Of a DNA stretch of 64,000 bases, positions 8,082 to 16,203 are shown piece by piece (the first letter of the stretch is position 1; every line of letters begins with the position of its first letter). The DNA is from Bacteroidales bacterium (GTDB lineage Bacteria; Bacteroidota; Bacteroidia; Bacteroidales; UBA7960). A program made the translations under genes and the position numbers. The stretch covers positions 1 through 64,000 of the forward strand of contig PWJZ01000027.1 of the NCBI GenBank assembly GCA_003559855.1. The letters are read 5' to 3'. The notes beneath the pieces are model-generated. The model did not search any database and was not told where the DNA came from. It saw only the letters and a program-made list of their open reading frames with translations.

Positions 8082-8837
8082 ATGCATTTTACAGGTATAA
8101 TACCCGCACGTTATGCTTCGACACGCTTCCCGGGCAAACCGCTGGCAATGATTGGTAATAAAACCATGATAAGACGCGTATATGAACAAGCACTAAAAGC
8201 CCGAAAACTCAGCAAAATAATTGTTGCTACCGATGACAAAAGAATTGAAGAACATGTCGGAGAGTTTGGTAAAGTTATTATGACCGGTTCAGAACATAAA
8301 AGTGGTACCGAAAGATGCGGTGAAGTGGCGGAAAAACTTATAGCTCAAAAACAATTGACAAAAGACGACGTGATAATAAATATTCAGGGTGATGAACCAT
8401 TTATAGACCCGTGGCAGATCGATCAGCTGGCAGAGATCCTGCAATACCCGTACATTCAAATTGCAACTCTGGCAAAAAAGATCAGTTCAATTGATACGCT
8501 TTTTGATGCAAACACCGTAAAAGTAATACTGAATAAATCATCAAAAGCTGTGTATTTCAGCAGATCGCCTTTGCCTTATTGCAGAGAACCGAAAAAAAAA
8601 GACTGGTTGAAATACAGTGATTTTTACAGACATATCGGTATTTACGCTTACAAAGTTGATGTTTTGCTTAGGATCGTGAAACTTGACGAAGCGGAAATAG
8701 AAAAAGCAGAAGCACTTGAACAGCTAAGATGGATATACAATGAATATGACATTCATGTGAGCATAACCGAGCTTGATAATTATACCGTTGATGTTGAGGA
8801 GGATATCGGAAAATTACCGAAAGATCTGTATATGTGA
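8082..8837 (+). CDS. kdsB: 3-deoxy-manno-octulosonate cytidylyltransferase (CMP-Kdo synthetase)
   Basis: KdsB activates Kdo with CTP to CMP-Kdo, the donor for the inner core of LPS. The 251 residues match the family length. The nucleotide-binding signature PARYASTRFPGKP is at residues 8-20. IINIQGDEPFI, YFSRSPLPY and HIGIYAYK are all present and diagnostic. It is the last gene of the run that begins with GH3. The later Kdo pathway gene kdsC is about 33 kb away at 41528. Confidence 0.95.
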   Translation: MHFTGIIPARYASTRFPGKPLAMIGNKTMIRRVYEQALKARKLSKIIVATDDKRIEEHVGEFGKVIMTGSEHKSGTERCGEVAEKLIAQKQLTKDDVIINIQGDEPFIDPWQIDQLAEILQYPYIQIATLAKKISSIDTLFDANTVKVILNKSSKAVYFSRSPLPYCREPKKKDWLKYSDFYRHIGIYAYKVDVLLRIVKLDEAEIEKAEALEQLRWIYNEYDIHVSITELDNYTVDVEEDIGKLPKDLYM

Positions 8838-9043
8838 ATTTACCTGCAGACCAATAACCGCACACTCGGTTGTTTTGCAGTTTACAAATAGGCAAACCGA
8901 AGCCGTTTTAAAATTTGTATTTAAAAAAACATTATTTATCATTAAATTTGTAAACGGTTTTTTATAACTTAGCGCAATAATTTACGTATTATAAATAAAA
9001 CTAAGAGGTAAAATTAATCACCTATTTAACCAAATTTAAACTC

Positions 9044-10219
9044 ATGAAAATAGGAAAATACATCAGCGAGTTGCTTTTTGAAGAAGATTTTGTGATTTTG
9101 CCGGGTTTTGGCGAATTTACAAAAAAATACATTCCGGCACGTTTTGTGCCTGAGTTGAAAAAAGTTGAGAAACCCTTAAAAATTGTTGCTTTTAATGACA
9201 GAAAGAAGCAGGATGACGATGTGCTGTCATCTTTCATTGCAAAGAAAGAGAACATTGACCATGAAAAGGCAAGGTCATTCATCAATGCTTTTGTAAAAGA
9301 GATGAATGAAACTCTTCAATCGGGCAAGGCGGTTGAATTGGAAGATATTGGAAAATTTACTTCTGGTGCCGGCGGCACGATCACCTTTGAGCCTGACAAG
9401 TCGATCAACTATCTTAAAGAGAGTTATGGTATGGCCAGTGCGAAAGAGCCGGAGAAGAAGCCGGCTGAAGAGCCGAAGCCACCGGCCGGTAAGCCTGTTG
9501 ACAAGCCGGCAGATATACAGACACCAAAAAAAGAACCTGTCAAACCACAAGCCGGAGTGCCTAAACCTGAGCCTGAAAAACCCGTAGAAAAGAAAGAACC
9601 AGTCGCCGAGGCTAAAACACCCGGTGTTACTCCAAAAGAACGAAAGCCGGAACCCACGGTAACCGCCGAAAAAGAAAAACCAGTTGTTGAAGAGGGAAAA
9701 CCGAAACTCTCACCCGCACTGAAATGGGTAGCGTTTGTCGCAATACCGCTCTTGGTAATAATTATTATCGTTGCCTTCAATTTCAGGTATATTATTGGGG
9801 ATGACGTTCCTGAAAGAGAAGTGGATAGAGAAAAGATCAGCTTCCTTGACAGGATAAGAGGAATATTTGTTGATCTGGACGAACCCGTCAAACCTGCTCC
9901 CGAACCTGTTGTTGAAGTTGAGGAGGAAGAAGTTATTGAAGAACCTGATCCGGAACCCGAAAGGCCTCCTTATGAGCCGGAACCGGGAAGAACGGTATAT
10001 CACATAGTGGCAGGCAGCTTTCTTGAAAAACATAACGCGGAAATTTTTGTAGATAACCTTAGACGGCAAGGTGCCACTAAAGCTTCTTTATTTGAACAAG
10101 CCCGCACCGGACATTACAGAGTGAGCTACGGATTCTACTATAGTATGCAGGAAGCCGAAAGAGAACTGGAAATGGTTAAAAGAACCGTTAATCCGGATGC
10201 ATGGATATTGAAAAGATAA
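9044..10219 (+). CDS. HU-like and SPOR domain membrane protein
   Basis: This 391-residue protein has an N-terminal domain (1-127) like the HU/CCDC81 family (YISELLFEEDFVILPGFGEF, then VELEDIGKF). A long Pro/Lys/Glu-rich linker (131-224) follows, then one membrane helix (about 227-249), an acidic Pro-rich stretch (280-317) and a C-terminal SPOR domain (about 317-390). SPOR domains bind denuded septal peptidoglycan. The helix would place the HU-like domain in the cytoplasm and SPOR in the periplasm. This suggests a link between the nucleoid or cytoplasm and the division site. That role is inference from domain order. The repetitive linker shows no frame break. Confidence 0.85.
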   Translation: MKIGKYISELLFEEDFVILPGFGEFTKKYIPARFVPELKKVEKPLKIVAFNDRKKQDDDVLSSFIAKKENIDHEKARSFINAFVKEMNETLQSGKAVELEDIGKFTSGAGGTITFEPDKSINYLKESYGMASAKEPEKKPAEEPKPPAGKPVDKPADIQTPKKEPVKPQAGVPKPEPEKPVEKKEPVAEAKTPGVTPKERKPEPTVTAEKEKPVVEEGKPKLSPALKWVAFVAIPLLVIIIIVAFNFRYIIGDDVPEREVDREKISFLDRIRGIFVDLDEPVKPAPEPVVEVEEEEVIEEPDPEPERPPYEPEPGRTVYHIVAGSFLEKHNAEIFVDNLRRQGATKASLFEQARTGHYRVSYGFYYSMQEAERELEMVKRTVNPDAWILKR

Positions 10220-10243
10220 ATTGTTAAAAAAAACAATTTTGAA

Positions 10244-10924
10244 GTGGGCAAAAATAAACTTAAAAAATTTGCCGAAATCTACTCTTTCCCTAACGTTTTG
10301 CAACCTGATTATATATCAGAAATAATACATTTTCGATATAAAGGAAAGTGGTGTAAAGATTTTTTTGGTAATAAAAATCCCCTTGTACTTGAAATAGGCT
10401 GTGGAAAAGGAGAATACACAGTAGAACTTGCAAGAAAATACCCTCAAAAAAATTTTATCGGTATAGATATAAAAGGCGATCGTCTCTGGCACGGAGCCAG
10501 AAGATCTCTCGATGCAGGGTTGAAAAATACAGCATTTCTCAGAATACAGGCTGAAAAAATTGAACAATATTTTGACAAAAACGAAGTGTCTGAAATATGG
10601 CTTACTTTCCCGGATCCGCAACCCAACAAACCCAGAATAAGAAAAAGGCTTACCTCACCTGAGTTCATTGAAAGATATAAGAAAATGATTTTGCCCGGGG
10701 CTCCCATACATCTGAAAACCGATAATAAAACACTGTTTGAGTATACAATAAAGGTTATTAAAGAATATGATCATAAGCTGCATATTGCAATTGATGATCT
10801 TTATAATTATAATGAGAACAATCTTAACCCGGCTGTAAAAAACATACAGACATATTATGAAAGATCGTTTGTTGAAGAGGGATCAGTGATATACTATGTT
10901 AAATTCTCTTTGGGCAAAGAATAA
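10244..10924 (+). CDS. trmB: tRNA (guanine-N7-)-methyltransferase
   Basis: TrmB methylates G46 in the variable loop of tRNAs with S-adenosylmethionine. The 226-residue protein has SAM motif I in LEIGCGKGEYTVELA and motif II in GIDIKGDRLW. The TrmB signature WLTFPDPQPNKP continues into RKRLTSPEF. The start is GTG at 10244, 24 bp after the HU-SPOR stop. No ATG would give a complete N-terminus. It probably shares a transcript with its upstream neighbour. Confidence 0.93.
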   Translation: MGKNKLKKFAEIYSFPNVLQPDYISEIIHFRYKGKWCKDFFGNKNPLVLEIGCGKGEYTVELARKYPQKNFIGIDIKGDRLWHGARRSLDAGLKNTAFLRIQAEKIEQYFDKNEVSEIWLTFPDPQPNKPRIRKRLTSPEFIERYKKMILPGAPIHLKTDNKTLFEYTIKVIKEYDHKLHIAIDDLYNYNENNLNPAVKNIQTYYERSFVEEGSVIYYVKFSLGKE

Positions 10925-10998
10925 GATATTACGTTGAATTTTTAAAAGTTTATTTTTGGCTCACAGGTATATAGAAATATTTTCATGCTTGATAAGAA

Positions 10999-11334
10999 AT
11001 GTCGGAAAGGTCATTTTTTGAAAGGGTTTACGATGTTGTGCATAAGGTGCCTTATGGCAGGGTGACCACCTATGGTGCGATAGCTCGTTATCTTGGTACT
11101 GGAAGGTCTGCACGTATGGTGGGTTGGGCTATGAACCATTCGCATTCACATCCTTGTCAAGTGCCCGCTCACCGGGTTGTAAACAGAAATGGTATGCTTA
11201 CAGGCAAGCATCATTTCGGAGGGCATAACGTAATGCAGCAATTGCTCGAAAATGAAGGCATTGGTGTAGAAAATGACCATATCATCAATTTTAAGAAGCA
11301 CTTCTGGGATCCTGCAGAGGAATTGGAACGATAA
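10999..11334 (+). CDS. Alkyltransferase-like (Atl) DNA-binding protein of the MGMT family
   Basis: This 111-residue protein is the DNA-binding domain of O6-alkylguanine alkyltransferases, with VPYGRVTTYG at 17-26 and RMVGWAMNH at 39-47. The acceptor motif PCHRV is replaced by PAHRVV (56-61): Ala57 sits where the methyl-accepting Cys should be. A Cys lies at 53 in HPCQ, outside the acceptor position. It therefore cannot act as a methyltransferase. Known Atl proteins with Trp or Ala at this place bind alkylated guanine and recruit nucleotide excision repair. mfd, a repair-coupling factor, lies about 5 kb away but not in the same operon. Confidence 0.88.
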   Translation: MSERSFFERVYDVVHKVPYGRVTTYGAIARYLGTGRSARMVGWAMNHSHSHPCQVPAHRVVNRNGMLTGKHHFGGHNVMQQLLENEGIGVENDHIINFKKHFWDPAEELER

Positions 11335-11383
11335 CAAACAAAGCTTATGCCGGCTGAAATTACATCCGGAATCCGCACATAAC

Positions 11384-11433
11384 GCTAACCCCGAACCGGT
11401 GAACATAATTATGCATGGATTAGTGGGGTTAGC
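11384..11433. repeat. Inverted repeat between convergent genes
   Basis: GCTAACCCC (11384-11392) and GGGGTTAGC (11425-11433) are exact inverted copies with a 32-nt loop, between the ends of the convergent Atl and adhesin genes. AACCGG (11394-11399) and CCGGTT (11437-11442) allow an alternative pairing. No T-run follows on either strand, so a terminator role is only possible. Confidence 0.4.
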
Positions 11434-11469
11434 CGCCCGGTTTTCAAGGGCAGACAAACCCTTTTTATA

Positions 11470-14400
11470 TTATCTGGTTACCTGGAATTTATGGTGTTCT
11501 ATACCTTTTTGTGTATGAATACGCAAAAAGTAAACTCCATGGTTAAAGTTAGAAACGTTAATAACAGCCTGGCTATTATCAACATTCATATTATATATAA
11601 CGCGTCCTGTCAAGTCGTACACCTGTATGTAATTTATCTTTTCTTCACTCTTTATGTTAAGCAGGTTGCGCGTGGGGTTCGGATATACTTTAGAAGTGAT
11701 TTCCGCAACTTCGCTGATACCAACGGTTCCGGTAACTTCTATTTCATCTATCAGTATCTGGAACCAGTCGGTGCAATCCCAGTGCCTGAAGGCGATATAT
11801 ATTAATTCGCCGTGATATCCTGACAGTGGCAGGGTTCTTTGTTGCCACTCTACGTTTTCTGCTGTCAGTGTTTCGGAGTGAATTTCCTCAAAGACTCCCG
11901 GCACTATTGATTCACCGGTTGAGATAAATACGGAGTAGTGTTCGTGAGGCCAGTCGGGGTCTTGTGTTTTCACCCAGAAGCTTAGTTCAAAATCATCACC
12001 TGCAACATCTACCTGGCGTGTTATCAGCCAGTTGTCGGGCTGCAAGGGATCGCCGTCCCACGAACGCGACATTGCGGTATAATCACCTTCCTTGGGTGAA
12101 TAACCTGCCTCTTGATGGACAAACTCCCATCTGTAACCGTCGCCGCTGAAATCTACATTCTGCCAGTATTCCGGCAATGTGCCGTCTTCGAAGATCTCAT
12201 AGATTTCAGTGACAGGATCGGGGATTTCTTCATATTCACCCCAGACGTCGTAAACCGAGAAAGGAGTATAATCAGGATCTACGTTTAGCGGACGATACTG
12301 TTCCTCAGGCAGATCAGGATAATTCCATGTCTCACCATATATTACAATATAATACTTGTATTCATATTCTCCTTCAGCCAGCGGAATTGTTCCTTTGAAA
12401 TTCAGCATACCGTTATCTCTGTCACCTTCCCCGCTTTCATTCATAGCGGTGTATGAAGCGGTAGACCTTTCTTCGCCGAGTATAACTTCCACCAAAATAT
12501 CATCAGTAACGCTTACCACATCCTGGACGGTAATGTATCCTTCTTTTTCGACCATGTAGTCGTAAATACCAGGAATTACATCTTCAAATACATAATGACC
12601 GGGGTCATATGCTTCACCGTCAAAAGTGATAATTGCATCTGTTATTGGCTCGCCTTCCGTATCCATCACTTCAAATGTGACGGTATACGCTTCCAGCTCC
12701 AGCATGTAGTTTGCGTCGCTGCCGGGTATCGGAAATCCAGGACCTGATACATATACCGTATGAAAATCCGGGTCGAACGGTACAACTACTTCATAGGCTG
12801 AAAAAGTTGCGTCGGTCATGTCAACATTGAAAGTAATTTCATGGGCATCTTGCAAAGTAACCTTAACGTTAGTTATTGGCTGGCCAACATCATCGGTTAC
12901 CAGTACCATGTCATGGACACCCATATAACCCTCGGCTGTTACGCTGTAATCATAAGTGCCTGCTACGATGTTTTCAAACAAATAGTCGCCGGGCTCATTT
13001 TCAATACCTGCGAATACAACAACAGCATTCGGAATGGCATTTTCATTTTCATCCACAATATCAAACTCAACGGTGCGATATAAGGGTAATGTAACAGTTA
13101 ATACCGAATCGCTTGTTACCCTGATCTCATCAGAAACGGTTTGATATCCGAATGCTTTTGCAGTAAACTCATATTGGCCGTCTATAAGGGCAAACTCAAA
13201 AACACCGGGGTTTTCGTCTATTTCCAGAGTAACATTTTCAGTAACGTTGCCGTCAACAATTACCTCGTCTGCAAAGAAGTAATATCCTTCTTTGATTACA
13301 GTGTAAGGGTACATTCTTTCAGTAAGGTCAATACTTACCTGCCCGTTGGCATCGGTTTGGTATTCGTTGCCTGACAGAAGAATTTTAGCATTTTGCACGT
13401 TATTGCCTTCCGTATCTGTAACGTTGAATGTGAGGCTGTGCTGCGGAGCTTGGCCCTCGACCAGGAAAACATCTACTATTTTGTTTCCGTCAACTACTTC
13501 CACTGTTCCGAATTCAGTCAGATAATCTTCATTAGCTACTGAAAAGTCATATTCTCCCGGTTCAACATCATAAAAATCAATTTGAAATGGGAGAGTTTTG
13601 TCAGGGTCTTGATATAATTCCCTGCCATCCAAAGTAACAATGGTTCCATCCATAATTACCGGTGGGGGTGGATCTGCCTTATTGATTACAAATCTGACTC
13701 TGTATGATGGAGGTAACGGCAGCTTATCCAGTTTAAAATTGACATTTTCAAGCGCATCACCTGCTTCGTCTACGACAGCAATTTCAAGGTCATGTGTAAC
13801 ACGGTCTCCCCAAAGATCATTCACCTCCAAATCACCCATTACAAGCAATCCGCGATTGGGTTCCTTGTTTACCGGATCCCATGTCCACTCGGGATTATCC
13901 CATGTAGGACCATTATCTACAACGAAATATAAGTATTCTTGCGGCCCTATGTCGAGGTTTTGAAATTCAAGCTGGTACATAAGTGGTGGGGTGCCGGTAA
14001 TTTCAATATTGTCCAGCACAATACTCAACTGATCGGTGCAGTCGTGGTGCCTGAATGCAATGAAAATCCGTTCACCTGCATATTCTTCAAGTGAGAGGGT
14101 TACATTTTGCCATTCGGCACTGTTGAGAGTTTCGGTGTGGATAGTTTCAAATTGGTCTATGGCTGGAGCTGTGGTTGAGACCAATACCGAGTAATTTTCA
14201 GCCACATGTTCGGGATCTTGCGCCTTAACATAGAAACTTAGTTCATAATCGTTGAATGGCGTATAGATTTGTGGTGTGATAAGCCAGTTATCCGGGTTCA
14301 GCGGTGTTCCTTCCCATGAATGTGATTTTACTGCATAATCGCCTGAATAAGGTTTATATGATGGGTAAGGGGCTATTTCCCATGATTTACCGTCGCCGTT

Positions 14401-15273
14401 ATTGTCAATATTGCCCCAGCCTTCAGGTATTGTGCCGCCGCTGAAGTCTTCGAAAAATGTTATCTCGGGTTCGAGCCCTGATACTCGTTTAAGCTTGTAT
14501 TGATCATCAGTACCAGGCATTGCCCAGTCTTTTTCTTCTTCTTCTTCATACCATGTGGCAAAAGTACCTGAAACATACACATCATGGTTTAGCGGGTCGA
14601 AAGACGTATCGTTGAATTCGGCATAGCTCATTTCAAGGTTGAAAGTAACATAGTAGTCGCCTTCGATAAATCCGCGTATACACCAGTCGCCAACATCTGA
14701 GTACGTTTCTTTCATTGCAATCCATTTACCTGCGGGAGTTCTCAAAATATCGCCTTTGCCGGGATGGTCTGTAACTCCATCGGCAAAAGCAGGGAAGTGC
14801 CCGTCACCTGCGTCACCCATTTTAACACCTATGATGAGTTCCTCTGAGGCATCAAGGATGTAGGGCTCGTCAAGTATGACCAGGTTCCATTCCCCTCCCA
14901 CAGGGTCAAATTCCTGCTCCACTTTTTTATCAAGATCATTTAACCCGGGCCCTTGAAAAATTACAACATTGGCAAAAGTGGGCTCCATATTGAAAGCAAC
15001 CTGAATCCGGGTAAGCTCCCAGCCGTCAAATACTTCAAGATCGCCGGTGGTAAAACGGGCTGCTTTTATCCATTCGGCAGGAGCAGTAAATCCCACACTC
15101 CTAACTAAATTCCCGTCATCCCAGTGAAGCCATATACCAACAGGATCATCCCTGTGCTCCATTGCCACTTCCTGGAAGGATTTAAGCTCCTTATGTTCCA
15201 AAATTGCTTCCTGCCGCTGCGCATAAGTAACAGTGACAGCAAGAATCATAAAAATTGTTAATAGTTGTTTCAT
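11470..15273 (-). CDS. Large T9SS-secreted protein with two cleaved-adhesin domains
   Basis: I start at 15273, where MKQLLTIFMILAVTVTYAQ is a clean signal peptide; an in-frame ATG 22 codons earlier would bury it. The product is 1267 residues. Two choice-of-anchor-J/cleaved-adhesin (MAM-like) modules lie at about 272-428 and 1027-1184, each with PDNWLIT and an IAFRHxDCTD stretch. Between them are several carboxypeptidase-regulatory or PEGA-like repeats of the form N-A-V-V-F-x-G ... Y-D-Y-x-V-x-x-x-G-Y. The C-terminus (about 1195-1267, YPNPTRNLLNI and GVYFLRI) is a T9SS type A sorting domain. It should be displayed on the cell surface or released, with adhesion or carbohydrate binding as likely roles. 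No catalytic domain was recognised. Confidence 0.85.
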   Translation of the reverse strand: MKQLLTIFMILAVTVTYAQRQEAILEHKELKSFQEVAMEHRDDPVGIWLHWDDGNLVRSVGFTAPAEWIKAARFTTGDLEVFDGWELTRIQVAFNMEPTFANVVIFQGPGLNDLDKKVEQEFDPVGGEWNLVILDEPYILDASEELIIGVKMGDAGDGHFPAFADGVTDHPGKGDILRTPAGKWIAMKETYSDVGDWCIRGFIEGDYYVTFNLEMSYAEFNDTSFDPLNHDVYVSGTFATWYEEEEEKDWAMPGTDDQYKLKRVSGLEPEITFFEDFSGGTIPEGWGNIDNNGDGKSWEIAPYPSYKPYSGDYAVKSHSWEGTPLNPDNWLITPQIYTPFNDYELSFYVKAQDPEHVAENYSVLVSTTAPAIDQFETIHTETLNSAEWQNVTLSLEEYAGERIFIAFRHHDCTDQLSIVLDNIEITGTPPLMYQLEFQNLDIGPQEYLYFVVDNGPTWDNPEWTWDPVNKEPNRGLLVMGDLEVNDLWGDRVTHDLEIAVVDEAGDALENVNFKLDKLPLPPSYRVRFVINKADPPPPVIMDGTIVTLDGRELYQDPDKTLPFQIDFYDVEPGEYDFSVANEDYLTEFGTVEVVDGNKIVDVFLVEGQAPQHSLTFNVTDTEGNNVQNAKILLSGNEYQTDANGQVSIDLTERMYPYTVIKEGYYFFADEVIVDGNVTENVTLEIDENPGVFEFALIDGQYEFTAKAFGYQTVSDEIRVTSDSVLTVTLPLYRTVEFDIVDENENAIPNAVVVFAGIENEPGDYLFENIVAGTYDYSVTAEGYMGVHDMVLVTDDVGQPITNVKVTLQDAHEITFNVDMTDATFSAYEVVVPFDPDFHTVYVSGPGFPIPGSDANYMLELEAYTVTFEVMDTEGEPITDAIITFDGEAYDPGHYVFEDVIPGIYDYMVEKEGYITVQDVVSVTDDILVEVILGEERSTASYTAMNESGEGDRDNGMLNFKGTIPLAEGEYEYKYYIVIYGETWNYPDLPEEQYRPLNVDPDYTPFSVYDVWGEYEEIPDPVTEIYEIFEDGTLPEYWQNVDFSGDGYRWEFVHQEAGYSPKEGDYTAMSRSWDGDPLQPDNWLITRQVDVAGDDFELSFWVKTQDPDWPHEHYSVFISTGESIVPGVFEEIHSETLTAENVEWQQRTLPLSGYHGELIYIAFRHWDCTDWFQILIDEIEVTGTVGISEVAEITSKVYPNPTRNLLNIKSEEKINYIQVYDLTGRVIYNMNVDNSQAVINVSNFNHGVYFLRIHTQKGIEHHKFQVTR

Positions 15274-15339
15274 TGTTTTGGAATTTTGGCTTAACAATTG
15301 TAAAAATAAAAAATTAAATTGATTAACGCAACTTGCCAT

Positions 15340-15957
15340 TAAAGGATTTTTTTAAAGTATGTGATAATAAGAAATCATTCCTTCTGTAGTTACCAAAACA
15401 TGTGGGTTGTATATATAAAACCACTTTATGCATAGTTAACCTACTGCCTCTGTATGTTTTGTCTTGTAGAAGTTTGTAATTAGCTATAAATAAATAGAAC
15501 TAACCATAATAGTAATTATCTCTGCGTCAGAGACATTTCTGTTTTTCGGTTCATTATAATGCATTTCTTTCAAAAAATCATCAATAATTGTGATTTTTTG
15601 TCATTTTAACAAATTGATATTTAAATTAATAACTAGCAACTTGAGTTACTTGTTTTGCCCCGACATTTCAGCTCCGGGCTCAGCAATTTTATTATTAAAT
15701 TTGTACCGTTATAAACGCGGTTTGGCTAACTGCGAAAATTGATCTTATTCAAATAAGACAGGTTTTTTAAAGTTGACTAAAGATCGAGCCTCAGATAGAG
15801 AGCATGAATATTTTAACCGCAGCATAAAGAATGTTTTTTTGCATTAAACAGCAATAACCTTTAAACAACTTAGTTGTAAATATCGGATGTAAACAATTTT
15901 CCCGGAAAAGTGTTACATAAACAGTTAAACAATATTTAAAACTTAAATCATAAAGAA
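15340..15957. other. Intergenic region upstream of nifU-mfd
   Basis: About 600 AT-rich bases separate the divergent adhesin and nifU-like genes. One TAAATTTG (-7-like) lies at 15696-15703 on the plus strand, 255 nt before the nifU ATG and without a clear -33 partner. I see no ORF, tRNA or riboswitch fold that I can support. Confidence 0.5.
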
Positions 15958-16203
15958 ATGACAAGCACAAAAAATTCGGATCTTATAAAGAAAGTTGAAG
16001 ACGTTATTGAACAGATAAGACCGCATCTTCAGGCGGATGGTGGAGACATCCGTTTTGTTGAGCTGACGAGCGACAATGTGGTTAATGTTAAATTGTTGGG
16101 TGCATGCGGTACCTGCCCGATGAGCACAATGACATTGAAAGCAGGTGTGGAACAGGCAGTTAAAAAAGCAATCCCGGAAATAAAATCGGTAGAAGCAGTA
16201 TAA
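15958..16203 (+). CDS. NifU-like iron-sulfur cluster scaffold protein
   Basis: This 81-residue protein is a stand-alone NifU C-terminal (Nfu) domain that assembles or carries Fe-S clusters in the cytoplasm. The core IRPHLQADGGDI (20-31) and the cluster-binding pair Cys50-Cys53 in GACGTCPMS are present. The GGDI(R/E)F and MSTMTLK segments are typical. Its TAA at 16201-16203 is directly followed by the start codon of mfd, so the two genes are almost certainly cotranscribed and translationally coupled. Confidence 0.93.
   Translation: MTSTKNSDLIKKVEDVIEQIRPHLQADGGDIRFVELTSDNVVNVKLLGACGTCPMSTMTLKAGVEQAVKKAIPEIKSVEAV

Noticed and set aside
9470..9690. Pro/Lys-rich repeat in the HU-SPOR gene as a DNA repeat or artefact
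   Set aside because: It reads as a normal low-complexity linker in frame on both sides; not listed as a separate repeat.
12841..13083. Plus-strand frames inside the giant adhesin gene
   Set aside because: Antisense shadows; the minus-strand protein is continuous with known domains.
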